Counted from the first letter of the stretch, positions 34,963-44,000 are shown. The stretch: 64,000 bases of DNA from Hymenobacter jeollabukensis (GCF_005771675.1 NZ_VAJM01000016.1:1-64000), one strand, 5' to 3'. Made by a program: numbers and translations. The notes: generated by a model not told the origin, from the letters alone.

Positions 34963-35775
34963 CTAGCGGGTTCGTATTCCAGGCGCCGGCTTGGCTTTGA
35001 CCAGCACCGCGGCGGCCGGCCCCCGGGCTTTCAGCGCCTCCAGCGCGGCCCGGTCGAATACCCGCCCGCGCAGCACCACTGCCCGCACTTGCCGCAGGGA
35101 GCGGATATCGTCCAGCGGGTTGGCATCCAGCAGCAGCAGATCGGCGCGGAAGTCCGGCGCTACCTGCCCCAGGGTGTAGCGGTACCCGGCCGCTGCGGCT
35201 GGGTCTACGGTGGCGGCCTGCAGCACCTGCGTTGGGGTCCTGCCCGTGGCAGCCAACGCCGTTAGCTCGTCCAGCAACCGGCCCGGGTGGAACGGGTAAG
35301 GCCCGGCCGGCCCCGGCTCGTCACTAGCCCATACCACGCGCGGACCTACCTGCGTGCCGGCTTCCAGCGCCCGCATGGTGGCCAGCAGGGCTGGCCGCCC
35401 AGCCGGTACGCCGTAGTAACGGATGCTGGTGATGCCGCGCTTAACCAGCTGGGCCAGCAGCTCCTGTTCGAGCGCCGCGATGGGCGGCGCCTGCACGTGG
35501 GTATCCCACAAGCCCGGCATGAGGTATTTGCCGCTTCCGTCCAGGCGCAGCACGGCCCCACCGCCCGGCGCGTGCGTGCCAATGGATTCGATGCACCCGT
35601 CGCGCACGACCACCATGCGGTCGGGCAGCACCTCGCCCTCGACAACGTCCACTACGTTGACGTGCGTAATGACCAGCAGGCTGGCGGCGCGGCCGAGGGG
35701 CACTGGTTGACCGGTAGCCCGGGCCGCCAGCAGGACCAGCCCGGTAGCAAGCACAAGAACCAAGGAGTGTTTCAT
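34963..35775 (-). CDS. Amidohydrolase-like secreted protein with a deleted catalytic core
   Basis: A 270-aa protein with a signal peptide (MKHSLVLVLATGLVLLAARATG) and clear ends of an imidazolonepropionase-like amidohydrolase (MPGLWDTHVQ early; TPTQVLQAATVDPAAAAG and DLLLLDANPLDDI late). Family members are usually over 400 aa with an HxH metal site. Here the motif is HVQ, the second His is lost, and the middle with the other metal ligands is missing (VVWASDEPGPAG joins directly to LLDELTALA). It is probably not a hydrolase. Start chosen at 35775. Confidence 0.7.
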   Translation of the reverse strand: MKHSLVLVLATGLVLLAARATGQPVPLGRAASLLVITHVNVVDVVEGEVLPDRMVVVRDGCIESIGTHAPGGGAVLRLDGSGKYLMPGLWDTHVQAPPIAALEQELLAQLVKRGITSIRYYGVPAGRPALLATMRALEAGTQVGPRVVWASDEPGPAGPYPFHPGRLLDELTALAATGRTPTQVLQAATVDPAAAAGYRYTLGQVAPDFRADLLLLDANPLDDIRSLRQVRAVVLRGRVFDRAALEALKARGPAAAVLVKAKPAPGIRTR

Positions 35776-35951
35776 GACGAAGGAAAAGAAAGCGGCCCAG
35801 CAGCGCCAGTATCGGCCCATTTTGGCCGTGCTGGCTTACTTCAAGGAAGCATACAGACGCAAGCAATACCTGTAAAAAGCACTGATTGGCAAATAGTTAA
35901 ATGCCGCTTCAGGCCATATGCAAGGTTGCCCCGAATACCGGTTCGTTGACA

Positions 35952-35963
35952 TGACCACGATCA
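35952..35963. promoter_or_regulatory. FNR-like dyad upstream of the amidohydrolase-BON-Usp operon
   Basis: TGACCACGATCA, flanked as CATGACCACGATCATG, is 177 bp upstream of the start at 35775. Apart from this and the hairpin at 36052, the stretch 35776-36283 shows no gene. Confidence 0.45.
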
Positions 35964-36051
35964 TGCTCCGGGCTTGATCCTTCACTGGCTGCCGTCTCCC
36001 TGGCCCGTGCCGACGTTGAGCGTTGGTCGGACATTTACGCCTAGTCATGCA

Positions 36052-36102
36052 AGCGGCCTTCCCCTCTCATTACTTGGTGAGCAATGAGAGGGGAAGGCCG
36101 CT
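36052..36102 (-). terminator. Long hairpin after the basic-protein gene
   Basis: Perfect 20-bp arms (36052-36071 and 36083-36102) with an 11-nt loop, 180 bp downstream of the minus-strand gene ending at 36284. There is no clear T-tract. It resembles in size the hairpins bracketing the defence cassette, but the sequence differs. Confidence 0.55.
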
Positions 36103-36283
36103 GAATACAGCTTTAACATGGTGCCGGTAGCTGGCCCGGCCGTCGGAGTGTCAGGCGGGTGCAGCTAGCACATCGGGCCGGGCTGCCAGCGGAACTGGCC
36201 GGCACAATTAGCCCAGGGCAGCACACTATTTCGCCGAGACGAAAACGCTACCGTGGAATCAGGCAAGGAGCCCGCCGACCTCG

Positions 36284-36823
36284 TTACGCCGCTGCTACTG
36301 GGGTGGCGGTGTGCACAACGGCAAGGGCTGGCTTTGTGGTGGGTACTCGTGGCTTTGGCGAAGCAGCCCGGGGCGCTGGGGCAGGCGAAGCCGGCGTAGA
36401 ACGACGGCGGGCAGACTGAGGGGCCTGAAACGGCGTAAGCTCCGTTGAAAAGAGCTTCGCGGAGCCTGTTTTCGTCAATTTAGCCAGCTGTTTAGCCATT
36501 TTACGACGCTGCTTGAGCAGGCGGCCGGCCAGGCGTTTCAGCGTATCCGTCACGAATGCCGGCGTATCGCCGGGGGCCAACTGGGGCTGCACGGCCGCCA
36601 GCAGCTCCCCGGCCAGGGCATTGCGCGCCGCCTTGGGGTCGGCGGCAGCGGGCTTGGCCGCTTTGGCCAGCTTGTTTTGGTGTCGGAGCACCTGTTTGGC
36701 CAGCTGCTCGGCCGTCTTCACAACGGCTTTGGGCGCCTGCGTGGGCGCCGCTGCTGTTGCGCTCAGGTGAGGCGCTACCGCCGCGACGAGCTGGTGGGTC
36801 AGGGCTTGCTTGGGAGAAGTCAT
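36284..36823 (-). CDS. Basic Ala/Lys/Pro-rich protein, histone H1-like
   Basis: A 179-aa protein, MTSPKQALTHQLVAAVAPHL..., dominated by Ala, Lys, Pro, Gln and Arg. The body looks like amphipathic helices (AEQLAKQVLRHQNKLAKAAKP, LLKQRRKMAKQLAKLTK) and the tail (about 135-179) is a disordered Pro/Ala/Arg-rich segment. The composition suggests a nucleoid-associated or granule-associated protein, but no family is certain. ATG 36823 avoids an unlikely Cys/Trp-rich extension. Confidence 0.6.
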   Translation of the reverse strand: MTSPKQALTHQLVAAVAPHLSATAAAPTQAPKAVVKTAEQLAKQVLRHQNKLAKAAKPAAADPKAARNALAGELLAAVQPQLAPGDTPAFVTDTLKRLAGRLLKQRRKMAKQLAKLTKTGSAKLFSTELTPFQAPQSARRRSTPASPAPAPRAASPKPRVPTTKPALAVVHTATPVAAA

Positions 36824-36884
36824 ACAACGAAAAGTCAATACAATGAGCAGATGCTGGGGCACGAAGCGGCCGGTAGAAACCGGC

Positions 36885-36986
36885 TCATGGCAGCCACAGC
36901 GCCAAGGTGACCAGCAGCAGAATGCCGGCAAGGGCGCTGATAACCACGAGCGTGTCGTGGGCTGATATGGTTGGGGATGGTTCCAC
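36885..36986 (-). CDS. Possible small membrane protein
   Basis: From a GTG at 36986 the frame gives 33 residues: a short polar start (EPSPTISAHD) and one hydrophobic helix (TLVVISALAGILLLVTLALWLP). It sits 61 bp upstream of the basic-protein gene on the same strand, below an FNR-like dyad, and could be co-transcribed. Small size makes this tentative. Confidence 0.35.
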   Translation of the reverse strand: MEPSPTISAHDTLVVISALAGILLLVTLALWLP

Positions 36987-37101
36987 GGGCGAACAGGGTA
37001 AGCAGAGGTGAAGGCAAAGAATCGGTACCTGGATGCACAGCGCTGATTGAATCCGGAAAGACATTGGCTGCAACTGGTTTAAGCCAAGGCCGCCAGCGCT
37101 T

Positions 37102-37136
37102 GGGCAGCCGCAACGCGGTCAGCGTTGCGGCTGCCC
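37102..37136 (-). terminator. GC-rich hairpin
   Basis: Perfect 15-bp arms GGGCAGCCGCAACGC (37102-37116) and its complement (37122-37136) with a 5-nt loop. It may end the T9SS gene transcript (stop at 37384) or sit in the leader of the small gene at 36885. The rest of 36987-37383 has no gene. Confidence 0.5.
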
Positions 37137-37248
37137 CTCGGGGCCAGGTGAAGCATAACTCCGAGGTCTGTTTCCAGGTAGTCGGTAACCTTAGGTAAAG
37201 GTGCAGCCGGTTTCCCGGGCATACCATGACGCGCGGCACGGCAACGCA

Positions 37249-37260
37249 TGATGCCCATCA
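37249..37260. promoter_or_regulatory. FNR-like dyad
   Basis: TGATGCCCATCA, a perfect TGAT-N4-ATCA dyad, 263 bp upstream of the small membrane gene and between it and the end of the T9SS gene. Likely operator for the 36986-36284 unit. Confidence 0.45.
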
Positions 37261-37383
37261 CCGCGCCGGCCGCGCTATGGCTAATCGGGCCAAGTCAGGT
37301 GCCCAGGTCTTGGCTGGTGCGCAGGACGCTTGCCAGCGGGTGCGGGCCGTTGAGAACAAGGCGCCGCCAGTCGGGCCCCAGCC

Positions 37384-39681
37384 TTATTGTTTTTGTACGC
37401 GCGTGGTCTGGGCTTGGCCGCCGACGGGCGCGAAACGCACCACGTACACCCCCGCTGGCAAGCCGTTCAGGTAACTCAAGGTCAGGCCATTGACGCCGGC
37501 GTCCAGCGTACTGGTCTGCTGCCGGACGACGCGGCCCGCCAAGTCAAGCAGCGTCAGTTGCCCCTGCCCGGCTTCCACGCTGGTGGCCGTCAGGTGCAGC
37601 GCGTCGACGAACGGATTGGGAAACACGTTCATCCGGGCCGCGGTGGCCGCGCCGGGGCCAAAGCTTACGGCTTTTGCGCCGTAGAACGTGGCGGTTCCGT
37701 CCAAGTCTACTTGCCGCAGGCGGTAGTAGCGGATGCCCTGCTTACCGGCTTCCGTATCGACGTAGCGGTAGGTGCTGAGCGTGGTAGCCGTGGGCGAGTA
37801 GCTGGGCACGAACGCCAGCGCCCGGAACTGCCGGCCGTCGGTGGAAACCTGCACCTCATAGCCGCGGCTGTTGCGCTCCATGGCCGTTTGCCAGCTCACC
37901 ACCGCATCGGTGTTTTCGCGCTTGGCCGAAAAGGCCGTCAGCGTCACGGGCAAGGTCAACGGGTCGGTAGCCTCGCTGATAGTGAACGTGCCAAACGTGG
38001 TGACGTCGTTCTTGGTCAGCTCGTTGGTGGTCGTGTTCAGCGCATCGCGCCCCAGCTGGCCGAATACGTCGCCCGAGGATGTGGACAGGAACAGCGCGAA
38101 ATCAGCCTCGCGCAAGTTTTGATTGCCCGGCGTCAGGTTGCGGGTTTCGTCGTCCAGGTAGTGAAACACCATGGTGGCCCGCAGGCCGCCGGCGGCGTTC
38201 TGGTTGGACGGCCGCACGCCGTAGACGCGCCGGATGCTGGGTTTGGCGTTGGCGCCGTTGTTGATGGAGGCGTAGTTGAGGCTGGTATTGCGGGTAACCG
38301 AGACGTTGCCCGGGTCATTGCCGCTGAACGTCACGGTCAGGCCACTGTTGCCAAAGTTCTGGGCGACGCCCGTCTGGGCCGTCTGCGTTGTCTTCAGAAA
38401 GCCGCGCAGGTGGGTCAGGTCGGTTTCGCCCGCCAGCTGCCCCGCGGGGGTGGTCACGCCGTTGCTGACGGTGGCCGGAGCCAGTTCCACAAACTCCACG
38501 TTGACGTTGCTGACGTTGGTTTCCAGTACGCCGCTGATGAATCGTAGCGTGCCGCCCGGCAGAATCGTGAAGCTGGTGGTGAGGGTTTTCAGGCCGCCAC
38601 CGTCGATTTCGACCCCGGCGAAACCGGAGGCCGAGCCGCTGATGGTCTGGTTGCCGCCGGTAAAGCTGACGACGGTGTTTTCGCGCTGCACAAAGCTGTC
38701 CTGCTGGTTGCGGAAGTCGCCGTACACCTGCAGGCGGCCGACGAGCAGGCGCACCAGGGAGCGTTGCAGCTGGTTGTCGCCCTGCATGGTCAGCGCGTGC
38801 GTCAGGGCCGGGCCGGAGTTGCTGTTGTCGTAGCCCGGCGTGGTGGTTTGCACGTCCGTAAAGGTGCCGTCCTGGTTTTGAATGCGGGTGGTAGCCGTCG
38901 ACGCGGGCTTGACGGCGTTGCTGTAAATGTTGGGGTAGGCCACCGTCGAGCCCGAGCCGAAATTGGGCACGGTGGCGTCTTTCGTGGGGGTGGGTACGCC
39001 CTGGGTCCAGTTGGCGGCGTCAAACCAGTTGTCGTTTTTGCCGCCCGTCCAGGTAGTTGAGTTGGGCGCTTCGGTGGGCGCGACGCCCGTTACCGTAAAC
39101 GTGGCTTCGTAAAACCGGAACTGCGGATCCGAAATGGCAAAAGCGCCCCCATCCGGGCTCGTATTGATGCCTTCCGCCACCAGCTGCACGCTCAGAACGT
39201 AGCTGCCGGCGCTCAGGCCCGTGAGCAGGTTGGTATTGGCCGCCGTGGCGGCAAACATGCGCGTGCCGGCCGTCTGGCTTACCTGGGGCAGGGCAATGGA
39301 GCCGGAGCGCAGGTTGAGGCCGCCGCCATTGGCCCGAACCCGGTACGTGAGCGAGGCGCTGTAGACTTCGTCCGGGGCGCTTTCCTGGGTGGTCAGCGTG
39401 CCGCCGTTCAGCAGCAGGCGGGTGGCAAAGTCGCTGATGTCGAAGGAGCCAAGGTTGCGGTTCTGAAACGCCGGCGCCGGCAGCCCATTCTTGGCCCCAA
39501 ACGTCTCGTTGCCGGTCGTGTCGCCCCGGTCGATGATGATGGAGCTGGCGGTGATGGTGGTATTGCCCTGGGCCTGCGCCCGCTGAGCACCAATTGCTGA
39601 CAAGAAAAGCGCCAGGAAGGCCAGGAAGGCACGAAACGGCGACCCGGCTATCCGAAAGCGCGGGGTAGTAACTGTATTCAC
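37384..39681 (-). CDS. T9SS-exported surface protein with type A sorting domain
   Basis: A 765-aa protein with a signal peptide (about residues 12-37, AFLAFLALFLSAIGAQRAQAQ), long beta-rich repeats containing TWTGGKNDNWFDAANW (a motif common in secreted Bacteroidota adhesin-like proteins), and a C-terminal domain of about 80 residues (MNVFPNPFVDALHL ... LLDLAGRVV ... LPAGVYVVRF) that directs type IX secretion. It is probably anchored on the cell surface. Its upstream region carries an FNR-like dyad, so it may be part of the stress regulon. Confidence 0.87.
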   Translation of the reverse strand: MNTVTTPRFRIAGSPFRAFLAFLALFLSAIGAQRAQAQGNTTITASSIIIDRGDTTGNETFGAKNGLPAPAFQNRNLGSFDISDFATRLLLNGGTLTTQESAPDEVYSASLTYRVRANGGGLNLRSGSIALPQVSQTAGTRMFAATAANTNLLTGLSAGSYVLSVQLVAEGINTSPDGGAFAISDPQFRFYEATFTVTGVAPTEAPNSTTWTGGKNDNWFDAANWTQGVPTPTKDATVPNFGSGSTVAYPNIYSNAVKPASTATTRIQNQDGTFTDVQTTTPGYDNSNSGPALTHALTMQGDNQLQRSLVRLLVGRLQVYGDFRNQQDSFVQRENTVVSFTGGNQTISGSASGFAGVEIDGGGLKTLTTSFTILPGGTLRFISGVLETNVSNVNVEFVELAPATVSNGVTTPAGQLAGETDLTHLRGFLKTTQTAQTGVAQNFGNSGLTVTFSGNDPGNVSVTRNTSLNYASINNGANAKPSIRRVYGVRPSNQNAAGGLRATMVFHYLDDETRNLTPGNQNLREADFALFLSTSSGDVFGQLGRDALNTTTNELTKNDVTTFGTFTISEATDPLTLPVTLTAFSAKRENTDAVVSWQTAMERNSRGYEVQVSTDGRQFRALAFVPSYSPTATTLSTYRYVDTEAGKQGIRYYRLRQVDLDGTATFYGAKAVSFGPGAATAARMNVFPNPFVDALHLTATSVEAGQGQLTLLDLAGRVVRQQTSTLDAGVNGLTLSYLNGLPAGVYVVRFAPVGGQAQTTRVQKQ

Positions 39682-39819
39682 GGTAAGGCAAAGAAAAGGA
39701 TGGCTGATAGACGGAGTATATCTGGCTATCCGAGCAACGGACGGTACAGATCAAGCCATTGCCAAAACGATGGACGAGCTACCAGCAGCAAAGGTCCGTC
39801 ATCCGGTAAGGGCCGCACA

Positions 39820-39944
39820 TGACCCACATCACGCGCTTGGGTGTTTGACATCATCCGCCCCTGCCCGGCAGCCGCCGCAACCCAGCCCAACTCCTGAGCC
39901 CTCGGCGGGACTTGTTCGTCGCTTTTGCCCCATGATGCAGATCA
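39820..39944. promoter_or_regulatory. Two FNR-like dyads between divergent genes
   Basis: TGACCCACATCA (39820-39831) lies 139 bp upstream of the T9SS gene start, and TGATGCAGATCA (39933-39944, inside CATGATGCAGATCATC) lies 264 bp upstream of the gene at 40208. No other feature was seen in the 526-bp gap 39682-40207. Confidence 0.48.
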
Positions 39945-40207
39945 TCCGGTAACGTATTGCCGGTCATGGAAGCGCCCCGGCATTGAGTGGATATTACCTG
40001 GAAAAAAGCCCCGCCATGAAATGATTAGCCCCAGGCGAAGCCTTGGCGGCGGCTGGGAGCCCGCCCATTTTCGCCCGCCGCCCGGCCGGGCTGCTGCTTC
40101 ACCCCGCTCCCCACTGCCTTCCGGCATAGCATTACGTCGTCGCTGCCCCGGCCGACAGCCCCTAATAGCCGCCAGGACTGCTCATCACCCGTTTGCCTTG
40201 CTACTTG

Positions 40208-40519
40208 ATGAAACCCCACACGTTTGCCTCCGAAGCCCCAACCCTGCGCGACCTGGCCCGTCGTGGCTACCGGCACGACTTTAATCTCTCGGGCGCGCAG
40301 CAGCCGGACGAGGGATTGGACTTGCATCGGCACCCCGGCCGGTTTCGCATCCACGAAGTGCACCGCTTCGAGGGGGCGTCCGACCCGGAAGACATGTGCG
40401 TGGTCTACGCTATTGAATCCGAAAGCGGGGTGAAGGGCGTCGTGGTGGATGCCTACGGCCACTACGCCGATAGCCAAACCACGGAGCTGCTGCGCGGGCT
40501 GGCCGTGCCTTTGCCCTAA
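40208..40519 (+). CDS. Small conserved Bacteroidota protein
   Basis: A 103-aa protein: TLRDLARRGYRHDFNLSG, FRIHEVHRFEGASDPEDMCVVYAIESESGVKGVVVDAYGHYAD. The pattern is common in Bacteroidota, where automated pipelines sometimes label it phosphoribosylpyrophosphate synthetase; at this size, and without PRPP-binding or ATP motifs, that label is not credible. ATG 40208 fits the family start. Function unknown. Confidence 0.7.
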   Translation: MKPHTFASEAPTLRDLARRGYRHDFNLSGAQQPDEGLDLHRHPGRFRIHEVHRFEGASDPEDMCVVYAIESESGVKGVVVDAYGHYADSQTTELLRGLAVPLP

Positions 40520-40623
40520 CGCGCCTATCGACCGCCGTGGCCGGTGCGGGCAGCCTGGGCCGAGGCTCACCGGCCTAGCCTACGCGGCGGTTTTTTCTTC
40601 CGAGCCCTTTTCCGGTTTTCACT

Positions 40624-41559
40624 ATGATGACTCCTACCGTGTTGGTCGTTGTCGACCCGTCGGCTGCATCCCGGGCGGCCCACGCTGCCGCGCAGCTGGC
40701 GGCCCTGATTGCCGCGGCGGTTGCGGGACGGGTGGTGCTGGTACCCCTGGCGGCCCCCATGCTCCCGGCCCCCGGGCTGGACCCGGAGCTGCCCGATTAC
40801 TACCAGCAGCAACTAACCGAAGCCCTGGCTATGGCCGACCTTGCCCGGCAACTACCGGGCACCGTCGAGGTAGCGGCCCGCGTCGAAGACCTCGACCATG
40901 GCCTGGCGGACCTGCTGCACCGCTGGTACCCGCTGCTGCTGGTGCTGGGACTGGCTCCGGAGCACCATCTGCTGGATCAGCTCTTGCTCCACCAGGCGCT
41001 GCCGGTGCTGCGCGATGCCGGCTTGCCGCTGCTGCTGGTCCCCGACGGCAGCCCGGTCCGCCTCCCGGAGCTCGTGGCCGTAGCCGCCGACGGGGAGGAA
41101 TTTCACCTCGCTGCGGCAGCGCAGTCGTTGCAGCCCTTGCTGCACAGCTGGCACGCCGCCTATTGCATCGTGCACGTGGCCGAAACGCCGGCTGATGAAG
41201 CCACCATGACCCGAGCCACCGATACGGTGTACCACGGCGGCTTGCTGCCGGGCCTAGCTCACTTCCCCACGCACCGGGTATGCCAGCAGCCGCGCCGGGC
41301 CGGCCTCGTGCAGGCAGCGCGGGATGTGCAGGCCGATCTGCTCGTGCTGCCTACCCGCTCACGCCGCCTCGTGGAAAGCTTGTTCACCAGCGGCGTGGCG
41401 GCCTACGTGATACGCCACAGCCCGGTACCAGTTTTGCTGCTGCCGACCACGGCGGCGCCGGTCCGTTCCGCCTCGCCCGTGTACCCTGCCGGGCTTGCGT
41501 CCAGAAAGCTCGGCCCATCGGGTGCTGGGAAACGACGGCCCCTACCTCCCGGAGTCTAG
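40624..41559 (+). CDS. Universal stress protein, tandem UspA domains
   Basis: A 311-aa tandem-Usp protein (MMTPTVLVVVDPSAASRAAHAAAQLAAL; YPLLLVLGLAPEH; LVAVAADGEEF; LLVLPTRSRRLVESLF; SPVPVLLLPTT). It closely resembles the interrupted gene at 32488 (shared LLLVLGLxxEHxLLDQLxxxxLLPVLR segment), so the two are paralogues. It ends with a 40-residue basic/Pro-rich tail not expected of Usp. No gene or clear signal was found in 41560-41909 downstream. Confidence 0.85.
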   Translation: MMTPTVLVVVDPSAASRAAHAAAQLAALIAAAVAGRVVLVPLAAPMLPAPGLDPELPDYYQQQLTEALAMADLARQLPGTVEVAARVEDLDHGLADLLHRWYPLLLVLGLAPEHHLLDQLLLHQALPVLRDAGLPLLLVPDGSPVRLPELVAVAADGEEFHLAAAAQSLQPLLHSWHAAYCIVHVAETPADEATMTRATDTVYHGGLLPGLAHFPTHRVCQQPRRAGLVQAARDVQADLLVLPTRSRRLVESLFTSGVAAYVIRHSPVPVLLLPTTAAPVRSASPVYPAGLASRKLGPSGAGKRRPLPPGV

Positions 41560-41909
41560 GGAAGCCGGGTGTTTTACGGGTAGCGGTGCTGGTAGCGGAA
41601 GCCTGTTCATGGAAGGTAAGGAGGAAGCATCTGGCAGGAGTTGGGAAATGAGGTAGCGCAAGCGCGGTTCGGTTGCCGCAGCTGCGCTAACTGCCTGAGG
41701 GTATCCCGATGACGATTGGCAGGGTGCGGCGGTGTCGACGCTGACAGCCTGCCCGAGTAACGAGCAAGCGGTTATCGGCTGGTTATATGACACACCGTCT
41801 ACAACGACCCTGCGGCGGGCCCAGCGAACGGACCCGCCGCACCTTTCCGTCTGCAGGGCGAACTGCACCCGCAGGCCTTGGTACCTACCCATTTCTTTCC
41901 TTGTCACTG

Positions 41910-42131
41910 ATGGTCCATACCACCGCTTTCTTTCGCCATGCGGCCCACCCACCGGGGCTGCGGTCCGCTGACCCGGTGGCAGAACGCTACCCTTTTCACG
42001 ACCATGTCGAGTGCCCGGTCGGCCAAGCCGTGAAGAAAAGTGGCCAGTGGCAGTACTATGTACCGACCCAAGCCACGGAAAAGCGGCCGCGTTGCCCGCT
42101 GTGTGAGGCGTTGAACACAGCCAGCCACTGA
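41910..42131 (+). CDS. Small Cys-containing hypothetical protein
   Basis: A 73-aa protein, MVHTTAFFRHAAHPPGLRSADP..., ending PRCPLCEALNTASH. Three cysteines (HVECPVG, RCPLC) could form a partial zinc site. It starts just upstream of the IS630 insertion. No family is recognised. Confidence 0.5.
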   Translation: MVHTTAFFRHAAHPPGLRSADPVAERYPFHDHVECPVGQAVKKSGQWQYYVPTQATEKRPRCPLCEALNTASH

Positions 42132-42214
42132 CTACCAGCTGGCTTGCGCGCCGTATGCAGGACTTGCCGGCAGCCTCGTCTGGCTTATTCTCCGCCGACA
42201 GTACTATATGATTA

Positions 42215-43210
42215 GAGCAGTTTCGTGGTCAATGTATACGGTGTGAAGCCTTACTCTGCTGATTTACGTGAACGGGTCGCGGCCGCCTGTGCGGCTGGGG
42301 ACAGCACGCGTGGCCAGGTTGCCGCTCGGTTCAGCGTCTCGTTGTCTTTCGTTAACAAGCTGCTGCAGCGCCAGCGGGCGGGCGGTGGGGTGGCGGCGCT
42401 TGCGCACCGGGGCGGCCCCGCGCCGCTGCTGGACGAGGCAGCCCGCACCCAGTTGGCCGCCTGCGTGGCCCAACAGCCCGACGCCACGCTTGATGAATTG
42501 CGCGCCCTGCTCGTGGCGGCCGGCGGGCCGGCCGGCGGTCGGCCGCACCACGGTCTGGCAGGCCTTGCAGCAGTTGGACTTGCGGCGTAAAAAAAGAGCA
42601 TCCACGCCGCCGAGCGTGACACCGAACGCGTGAGAGCGTTGCGCCGGGCTTTCCTCGAAGCCCTGCCGGGTGAAGATGTGACGCGCTTCAAGTTCGTGGA
42701 CGAAACCAGCGTAAACCTGACCTACACGCGCCGCTACGGGCGGGTCGTCGCAGGCCGGCGGCTCGACCAAGCGCTGCCGTTGCACAACGGGCCGAACGTG
42801 ACGGTGCTGGCGGCCCTCACCCCACAGGGGCTGCAGGCCGTCATGGAACTCGACGGGGCCGTGAACACGGCTAGCTTCGTGGCCTACCTCGACCAGGTGC
42901 TCGGTCCCACGCTCGTGCCCGGCGACGTGGTCGTGCTTGACAATCTGCGCGTACACAAAGCGCCCGAAGCGGCCCAGGTCGTCGCGGCCCGCGGCGCCCG
43001 GCTGCTGTTTTTGCCGCCCTACTCGCCTGACTTTACCCCCGTCGAACTCGCCTTCAGCAAGTTCAAAACCCACCTGCGCACCGCCGCGGCCCGCACCCGC
43101 GAGGCCTTGACCCAAGCCCTGCAAACAGCCAGCGACTGGATATCCGCCACGGATGCCCACAATTGGTTTGCCCACTGCGGCTATCATATACACTGACCAC
43201 GAATATGCTC
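42215..43210 (+). mobile_element. IS630-family insertion sequence
   Basis: A 996-bp element with 24-bp terminal repeats matching at 21 positions (42215-42238 and 43187-43210; outer end GAGCA). It is flanked on both sides by TA (42213-42214 and 43211-43212), the target duplication expected of IS630/mariner-type elements. It sits near the right end of the Tn3 transposon. Confidence 0.85.
42243..43196 (+). pseudogene. IS630 transposase, split by an extra frameshift
   Basis: The N-terminal part (KPYSADLRERVAAACAAGD..., helix-turn-helix) is followed by the DDE part (FKFVDETSVNLTYTRRYGR; VVLDNLRVHKAPEA; LPPYSPDFTPVELAFSKFK). At 42588-42596 the A7 run fits the -1 frameshift such elements use to join the two halves. 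Before it the frame also changes by one within the GC-rich run at about 42525-42540 (to VGRTTVWQALQQLDL), which a programmed shift does not explain. I infer a single-base indel that probably inactivates the gene. Confidence 0.7.
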
Positions 43211-43260
43211 TAGTGGTAGCAGGAACTGTAAGCCACTTGCCGGTAGCTCCTGCTACTACT

Positions 43261-43295
43261 CATGTAACATTTGTACCAAACTTTTAACCAAGGCC
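43261..43295 (-). repeat. Tn3 right terminal inverted repeat
   Basis: 35 bp identical, as reverse complement, to 16510-16544, with the GGCC outer end at 43295 followed by ATAAAT. A hairpin (GTAGCAGGA at 43216-43224 with TCCTGCTAC at 43248-43256) lies just inside it. Confidence 0.85.
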
Positions 43296-43312
43296 ATAAA
43301 TGGCCCACCGGG

Positions 43313-43525
43313 TCAGCGCCGGTAGCAACGGCCGCAGGGGCGGCGGCCCAATTTCTCGGCCTGGGCCCGCGGCAGCTTCGCTACCGTTTTGGTGCACCAG
43401 GCCAACCCCTCGCAGCGGTCGGTGGCGTGGTAGGCGTACGAAGCCGAGCCCTGGCACACGTAGACTTTAGCGGGTGGGGCCAGCAGCAGGCCGGCCAGCA
43501 CCAGGGGAAGCAGCGCGCTGCTCAT
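43313..43525 (-). CDS. Small secreted Cys-rich hypothetical protein
   Basis: A 70-aa protein with a short signal peptide (MSSALLPLVLAGLLLAPPA) and a compact Cys/Arg domain (VYVCQGSASYAYHATDRCEGL, CTKTVAKLP, RRPCGRCYRR). Its start overlaps the stop of the upstream gene. No named family is recognised; the Cys pattern suggests disulfides or metal binding in the periplasm. Confidence 0.6.
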   Translation of the reverse strand: MSSALLPLVLAGLLLAPPAKVYVCQGSASYAYHATDRCEGLAWCTKTVAKLPRAQAEKLGRRPCGRCYRR

Positions 43526-43917
43526 GCCTGCGGGGCTTTTAGCAGTTCCTTCAGCCGCGGCGTCAGGCTGGCCATCTTCTCGATGCTGAAGTAAAGCGTA
43601 TGCCGGTCCAGGAACGTGCCGCCGAAGTCGGCGCCGGCGTAGTGCTGCACGCCGTAGATTTCGGCGTACGGAATGCTGATGCGAGAGCGGCGGTCCAGGT
43701 GCCGGCGGTCGAGCAGCACGTCGACGGCCACCGCGTCGGGGCCCAGCTCAAAGTTCCAGGCGCAGTCGTGGTGCAGGTACACGGCCGCGAACAGGACGCG
43801 CTGGCCCTCGTGCTCGTACCAGTGGGCCTGCAGCATATAATGATTGGCCGGATCTGCCAGCCCGGTTGCGACCTGCTGCAGGATGGGGAGCAGTTGTGCA
43901 GTCTCAGAATTTGCCAC
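43522..43917 (-). CDS. Conserved hypothetical protein (paralogue of the gene at 4505)
   Basis: About 131 aa from a GTG at 43917, chosen because the paralogue at 4505 also starts with GTG the same distance before TGLADPANHY; an ATG at 44031 would overlap the preceding gene. Shared core: ADPANHY, AVYLHHDCAWNFEL, LDRRHLDRRSRI. ATGA-type coupling joins it to the small secreted gene. No family is recognised. Confidence 0.6.
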   Translation of the reverse strand: MANSETAQLLPILQQVATGLADPANHYMLQAHWYEHEGQRVLFAAVYLHHDCAWNFELGPDAVAVDVLLDRRHLDRRSRISIPYAEIYGVQHYAGADFGGTFLDRHTLYFSIEKMASLTPRLKELLKAPQA

Positions 43918-44000
43918 GCGAACGGAGGTAAAATTGACAGGTAAACGGCGGGACGTGGCAAACGCTTCGGCGCCCGCCGGCCAGGATCTGGTAGGGCGGC

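Noticed and set aside
35836-36419. Short open frames at 35836-36048 and 36159-36419
   Set aside because: They overlap an FNR-like dyad, a long hairpin and the basic-protein gene, and show no conserved pattern.
40208-40519. Annotation as phosphoribosylpyrophosphate synthetase
   Set aside because: At 103 residues, with no PRPP loop or ATP motif, that label cannot be supported.
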